A stretch of DNA of 64,000 nt from contig NZ_AP029612.1 of NCBI RefSeq assembly GCF_040362915.1, forward strand, positions 1,550,001-1,614,000, read 5' to 3'. The DNA comes from Sediminibacterium sp. KACHI17 (GTDB taxonomy: Bacteria > Bacteroidota > Bacteroidia > Chitinophagales > Chitinophagaceae). Both the position numbers and the translations under genes were made by a program. Below the pieces are notes generated by a model. It ran no database searches, had not been told where the DNA came from, and worked only from the letters and a program-made list of their open reading frames with translations. Shown here piece by piece: positions 60,309 through 64,000 of the stretch (the stretch's first letter is position 1; the number at the start of each line of letters is the position of its first letter).

Positions 60309-60827
60309 TTATAGTTTTTTTGCAGGGAAATGGCGAATAGATTCATTGAGCTCAACAATTTTTCCTTTCGAAACTTTGATATCATTGATCATCGCTAATG
60401 AATCTGTTTTACCGGCCTTATCCGTAACAATTTCAGTATACCATAGGGTCACCCATTCGTCTTTTTTATCCTTAGAAACAACAGATTCAAAATCTCCCAT
60501 TTTAACCTGTATCGCCTGCATTGAATTTCTCAGATTCGTCATCGCAGTTCTCAGACTGTCTTTGACAAATGTTTGGTCCATATAATCAGCACGCCATTTG
60601 ACTGTGTCAGCAAAATAGGAAAGACAATCCTCTACTTTGTTTTCTTCGAACGCTTTTAGGGCGTTCATAACAAGTAAGGTATTTTCTTTACTTCCGATAT
60701 CCCAGTTATCAGGTTTTTCTAATGAATACGGGTAGGTAACATCTGCTGTTACTTCTTTTTTTTCTTCGGTGTTTTTACAGCTAAAAACAAGGGTTGCCAT
60801 TACAGCGATGGTTAAGATTTTTCTCAT
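60309..60827 (-). CDS. lipoprotein with NTF2/SnoaL-like fold
   Basis: 172 residues. Lipoprotein signal (MRKILTIAVMATLVFSC, Cys17). The mature part reads like an NTF2/SnoaL-like domain: NALKAFEENKVEDCLSYFADTVKW near residue 55-75, then WVTLWYTEIVTDKAGKTD and IVELNESIRHF. Such domains often bind small ligands; no catalytic residues could be assigned. It is convergent with the metalloprotease gene across a terminator. Confidence 0.75.
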   Translation of the reverse strand: MRKILTIAVMATLVFSCKNTEEKKEVTADVTYPYSLEKPDNWDIGSKENTLLVMNALKAFEENKVEDCLSYFADTVKWRADYMDQTFVKDSLRTAMTNLRNSMQAIQVKMGDFESVVSKDKKDEWVTLWYTEIVTDKAGKTDSLAMINDIKVSKGKIVELNESIRHFPAKKL

Positions 60828-60902
60828 GTTGAAGGGTTTATTTACTTTGATAAATTAGAAAGCAATAGAACAAAATACCCTTTAAACCCCATAAATACAA
60901 GA

Positions 60903-60934
60903 AAAAAAGCTTTTCCCTTGCGGAAAAAGCTTTT
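60903..60934 (-). terminator. intrinsic terminator of pdhC
   Basis: Stem AAAGCTTTTTCC/GGGAAAAGCTTT around GCAA with T-run on the minus strand, 25 bases after the pdhC stop. Confidence 0.8.
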
Positions 60935-60958
60935 ACTGATCATATTATGAATCATTTA

Positions 60959-62587
60959 TTATACGAGCATTCTTAATGGCTCTTCTAACAATGACTTTAA
61001 GGTTTGTAAGAATGCAGCACCGGTTGCACCATCTACAGAACGGTGATCGCAGCTCAATGTCACTTTCATGATATTGCCCGGAACTACTTGTCCGTTTTTA
61101 ACAACAGGCACTTGTGAAATACCACCTACGGCAAGGATACAAGAGTCTGGTGGATTGATGATCGCAGTGAACTGATCAATTCCATACATACCCAGATTAG
61201 AAATCGTGAAAGTACTTCCCTCCCAATCTGCAGGTTGTAATTTTTTATCTTTTGCTTTTTGTGCGTATTCTTTTACTTCAGCACCGATCTGACTGAGTGA
61301 TTTGGTATCAGCAAAACGAACTACAGGTACCAATAATCCATCTTCTACCGCAACTGCAACACCAATATTGATATGATGATTGTATCTGATCGTATCGCCC
61401 AGCCAACTGCTATTCACTTTTGGATGTTGTTTCAGTGCCAATGCGGTTGCTTTTAATACCATATCATTGAAACTGATCTTCACAGACGCCACTTCATTGA
61501 TCTTAGCACGTGCTGCAACAGCTGCATCCATATCGATCGTCATGGTGAGATAGAAATGCGGTGCTGTGAACAGACTCTCACTTAAGCGACGAGCGATGGT
61601 CTTTCTCATTTGAGAAACAGGAACATCTTCAAAACTTACTTGTCCGGCAGGAGCTGTTGCTATTGGAGCAGCAGACTTAGCTGCTGGTGAAGCCGGAGCT
61701 GTAGCAGCGGCCGGAACATATGCATCAACATCATTTTTTGTGATACGCCCATTGTCACCAGTTCCTTTTACATAACGAAGATCAATACCTTTTTCACCGG
61801 CGATCTTTTTGGCTAATGGAGAAGCAAAGATCCGTCCTTCATTGATAACGGTCTCAGTTTGAACCGGAGTAGATGCAACAGGAGCTGGTGCAGGAGTAGC
61901 AGGTTGTGCTGCAGGTGCAGAAGAAGGTGCAGCAGAGCCATTGGCTTTCACTGCCTGAACAATCGCATTCACATCCAATCCTTCTTTACCGATGATACAA
62001 AGCAGGTCATTCACCTGAATTTTTTCTCCGGGTTGCGCACCCTGATACAGTAATACACCATCCTTATAGCTTTCCAGTTCCATGGTGGCTTTATCAGTTT
62101 CGATATCAGCCAGCACTTCTCCTTTCTTAACGGTATCACCTATTTTTTTATGCCATCCGGCTATCACACCTTCGGTCATGGTATCACTTAAACGAGGCAT
62201 CAATACCACTTCTTCCATATTTGATACATCCATAGCAGGTACGGGTGCTGATGAAGCGGCAACAGGAGCCGGCGATGCTTCAGGGGCTGCTGGAGCAGCA
62301 GATGCATTTCCTCCGGCATGTTGTGCCAATAATGCTGAAATATCTTCACCGGCCTTACCGAAAATAGCCAGCAGGTCATTTACCTGAAGCTTCCCACCTT
62401 TCGGTGTTCCAATATGTAGAAGAATACCATCCTGGTAGCTTTCCAGCTCCATAGTGGCTTTATCGGTTTCGATTTCTGCGAGGAGGTCTCCTTTCTTTAC
62501 TGCATCACCCACATTTTTATGCCATGCGGCAATAACACCTTCGGTCATGGTATCACTCAGGCGGGGCATTAAAATCACTTCGGCCAT
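60959..62587 (-). CDS. pdhC: pyruvate dehydrogenase E2, dihydrolipoamide acetyltransferase
   Basis: 542 residues. Two lipoyl domains in tandem, with the lipoylated Lys in ETDKATMELESYQDG and ETDKATMELESYKDG, joined by Ala/Pro-rich linkers. Then a peripheral subunit-binding domain (ASPLAKKIAGEKGIDLRYVK) and the catalytic core with DHRSVDGATGAAFLQTL (catalytic His). The final residues RMLV follow. E2 core of the complex that makes acetyl-CoA from pyruvate. E1 and E3 genes are not in the window. The next gene upstream on this strand is isocitrate dehydrogenase. Confidence 0.95.
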   Translation of the reverse strand: MAEVILMPRLSDTMTEGVIAAWHKNVGDAVKKGDLLAEIETDKATMELESYQDGILLHIGTPKGGKLQVNDLLAIFGKAGEDISALLAQHAGGNASAAPAAPEASPAPVAASSAPVPAMDVSNMEEVVLMPRLSDTMTEGVIAGWHKKIGDTVKKGEVLADIETDKATMELESYKDGVLLYQGAQPGEKIQVNDLLCIIGKEGLDVNAIVQAVKANGSAAPSSAPAAQPATPAPAPVASTPVQTETVINEGRIFASPLAKKIAGEKGIDLRYVKGTGDNGRITKNDVDAYVPAAATAPASPAAKSAAPIATAPAGQVSFEDVPVSQMRKTIARRLSESLFTAPHFYLTMTIDMDAAVAARAKINEVASVKISFNDMVLKATALALKQHPKVNSSWLGDTIRYNHHINIGVAVAVEDGLLVPVVRFADTKSLSQIGAEVKEYAQKAKDKKLQPADWEGSTFTISNLGMYGIDQFTAIINPPDSCILAVGGISQVPVVKNGQVVPGNIMKVTLSCDHRSVDGATGAAFLQTLKSLLEEPLRMLV

Positions 62588-62633
62588 ATAGTTTCGATTG
62601 CGCTGTTTAAATGAGCCGTGAAATTAGGAAAAA

Positions 62634-62668
62634 AGCGGCAAGCTGCGAGCTCCAAGCCGCTAGCACTT
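62634..62668. repeat. heptad array, AAGCTGC family
   Basis: Units AGCGGCA, AGCTGCG, AGCTCCA, AGCCGCT. The ends AGCGGC/GCCGCT form a 6-bp stem. It lies between the isocitrate dehydrogenase stop and the pdhC start, and is a distant member of the family at 7 kb. Confidence 0.65.
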
Positions 62669-62701
62669 GTTTTTTCTATCAAATTGGGTCAAATCGGGGT
62701 T

Positions 62702-64000
62702 TTACTGACCTTGAGCCAGGCTATATCCCTTTTTATCACCCCATGCATTCAACAACTCTGTTGAACAGATCTTAAAGTCGGTCGATAATCGCTTATATAA
62801 TTCAAGGATATCTACCTGGGTCAGCCCTACCTCGCCTACACTTTCAAAGCGACAACGGTATTGGTTGATCAGGTTGGTAAATACAGAACCCTTTGGCCAT
62901 ACCTGTGTACCTCGGTTACTGATGGTCACCAGCTTAAAAAGATCCAAAGTATGTTGCAAACATTTTTCTGCTACCAATTGTGGTTGTTCATTGCTTTCAA
63001 TAAACATGTCAACACCCACGATTCTTTCTTCTGATTCTTCATTGCTTTCCAACATCGGATTTCTCTCCAGTTTGAAAACAGTTTGTGTCACCGGTAAATC
63101 TGCAAGAACAGGTTTGGGGTTATGTTCCGGTTGTTTTCCAAAATTATTGATAATGGCATTTGCAAAAGTGGTGGTGTCAGAAGAAGGAGTACCCTTATCT
63201 CCAAAGTCACCGGTATGAATTCCGCTTTCGAGTGTATACAACAATGCGTTCTCAATTTTCGCAGCACTTTCCATCAATCCCAAGTGACGCAGCATACCGA
63301 TACCACTCAATAACAGTGCTGTTGGATTGGCAATGTTTTTTCCTGCAATATCCGGAGCTGTTCCATGTACGGCTTCGAAAATTGAAATATGATCTCCAAT
63401 ATTGGCTGAAGGAGCGAAACCTAGTCCACCCACTAATCCTGCACAAAGGTCACTCACAATATCACCCTGAAGATTCGTTAGTACCACTACATCAAAAAGA
63501 TCAGGGCGACTAACCAATTTCATACAGAGATCATCAACAATCACATCATCAGCCTTCAGTTCAGGATATTCTTTTGCTACTTCATAAAATACTTCAAGGA
63601 ACAAGCCATCAGTGATCTTCATGATATTGGCTTTGTGTCCGCAAGTGATCCTTTTTGCGCCTTTTTTCTTCGCCATTTCAAATGCATACTTGATCACCTG
63701 CATACTTCCCGGACGAGTGATGAAGCGTCGGCTCAATGCTACGTCATGCGTCAGCATATGTTCGATACCACCATAAGTATCTTCAATGTTTTCACGAACG
63801 ATGGTGATATCAATGGGAATACCCGCTTTACTAAATACAGTATCTACACCATGTAATGTTTGGAAAGTGCGCTTATTCGCATACGTATTCCATGTTTTCC
63901 GAGCTGTAACATTTACACTCTTCACACCCTTTCCTTTGGGTGTTTCCATCGGTCCTTTAAAAAGGATCCCCAATGACTCGATCGTTTGCTGAGCTTCCGG
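62702..64000 (-). CDS. isocitrate dehydrogenase (Thermus-type, partial N-terminus)
   Basis: The frame is open through the window edge (PEAQQTIESLGILFKG before the first in-frame candidate start), so the N-terminus is outside. The 430 visible residues contain VTARKTWNTYANKRTF, RENIEDTYGGIEHM, ITDGLFLEVFYEVAKEYPEL, the metal-binding Asp segment NLQGDIVSDLCAGLVGGLG, and FEAVHGTAPDIAGKNIANP. The long C-terminal extension after about residue 300 (MLESNEESEERIVGVDMFIE) matches the Thermus thermophilus-type enzymes. Oxidises isocitrate in the TCA cycle, probably with NADP. It lies upstream of pdhC on the same strand. Confidence 0.93.
   Translation of the reverse strand, partial: PEAQQTIESLGILFKGPMETPKGKGVKSVNVTARKTWNTYANKRTFQTLHGVDTVFSKAGIPIDITIVRENIEDTYGGIEHMLTHDVALSRRFITRPGSMQVIKYAFEMAKKKGAKRITCGHKANIMKITDGLFLEVFYEVAKEYPELKADDVIVDDLCMKLVSRPDLFDVVVLTNLQGDIVSDLCAGLVGGLGFAPSANIGDHISIFEAVHGTAPDIAGKNIANPTALLLSGIGMLRHLGLMESAAKIENALLYTLESGIHTGDFGDKGTPSSDTTTFANAIINNFGKQPEHNPKPVLADLPVTQTVFKLERNPMLESNEESEERIVGVDMFIESNEQPQLVAEKCLQHTLDLFKLVTISNRGTQVWPKGSVFTNLINQYRCRFESVGEVGLTQVDILELYKRLSTDFKICSTELLNAWGDKKGYSLAQGQ

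Noticed and set aside
1267..62668. CRISPR-like direct repeats
   Set aside because: The repeated units are only 7 bases, contiguous, without spacers, and no cas genes are present.
1..64000. tRNA, rRNA, SRP RNA or tmRNA genes and known riboswitches
   Set aside because: I looked at the intergenic regions and saw no cloverleaf ends, anti-SD regions or riboswitch cores; small structured RNAs cannot be fully excluded by eye.
1..64000. Insertion sequences or prophage
   Set aside because: No transposase, integrase or phage structural genes were found among the reading frames.

Overview
The window is a chromosomal segment of a Bacteroidota bacterium. The family Chitinophagaceae or a close relative is likely, though this is inferred from gene content rather than from an alignment. 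Supporting evidence includes type IX secretion genes (a PorT-family barrel, a PorP/SprF-like protein and a CHU_C-type sorting domain), the short primary sigma factor of the phylum, BshA of bacillithiol synthesis, many promoters with the Bacteroidota -7 element TAnnTTTG, and no visible Shine-Dalgarno usage. The genes are mostly housekeeping. There is no prophage, transposase, CRISPR array or rRNA/tRNA gene.

Layout. 0-1.1 kb: end of a PstS-like phosphate-binding lipoprotein and a small membrane protein (minus strand). 1.4-9 kb: low-molecular-weight phosphatase and hisS, a lipoprotein, a DUF3471-like protein, a thiolase, rlmN and two pseudouridine synthases. 9-15.8 kb: amidohydrolase, DNA polymerase IV, S41 peptidase with a Crp-like regulator, DinB-like protein, rimM and rpsP. 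15.8-21.7 kb: large type IX-secreted protein, ffh, rpoD, a START-like protein and an unknown gene. 21.8-28.1 kb: LptF/G permease, exported superoxide dismutase, OsmC, CDF transporter, M20 dipeptidase, S4 protein and trmD. 28.2-41.9 kb: VPS10/BNR protein, LolA-like protein, adenine deaminase, upp, PorP/SprF, 3-methyladenine glycosylase, CysZ-like protein, SAM methyltransferase, M28 peptidase and bshA. 42-51.2 kb: aminotransferase, gamma-carbonic anhydrase, rsgA, ubiE-porT, dihydroorotase, MutS-like ATPase, a four-helix-bundle (IVP/S23 family) gene and a YifB/ComM ATPase. 51.2-55.2 kb: a looser, AT-rich stretch of unknown membrane and secreted proteins. 55.2-64 kb: phosphoesterase/PQQ-propeller protein, lysine-rich histone-like protein, zinc metalloprotease, NTF2-like lipoprotein, pyruvate dehydrogenase E2 and a partial isocitrate dehydrogenase.

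The most unusual feature is a dispersed set of about 25 degenerate tandem arrays with a strict 7-base period. They sit at gene boundaries and use many different heptamers, for example TTGACAG, CCATGGT, AAGCTTC, AGTGAAT, CAGATGT and CTTGTGC. They are often arranged as facing arms that can fold into hairpins, up to a perfect 21-bp stem just before the LptF/G start codon. Arrays frequently contain the stop codon of the upstream gene or touch the start codon of the next one. At least two lie in frame inside genes (hisS and an RluB-like synthase). One pair, with a perfect 20-bp inverted repeat, flanks the four-helix-bundle gene. That layout resembles 23S rRNA intervening sequences, which carry the same protein family between complementary ends. 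I propose, as a hypothesis, that the heptad arrays and the IVP-type gene belong to one mobile or RNA-processing system.

A second recurring signal is the -7 element TAnnTTTG (or TATCTTCG) placed only 4-6 bases before the start codon of seven genes, which predicts leaderless or nearly leaderless transcripts.
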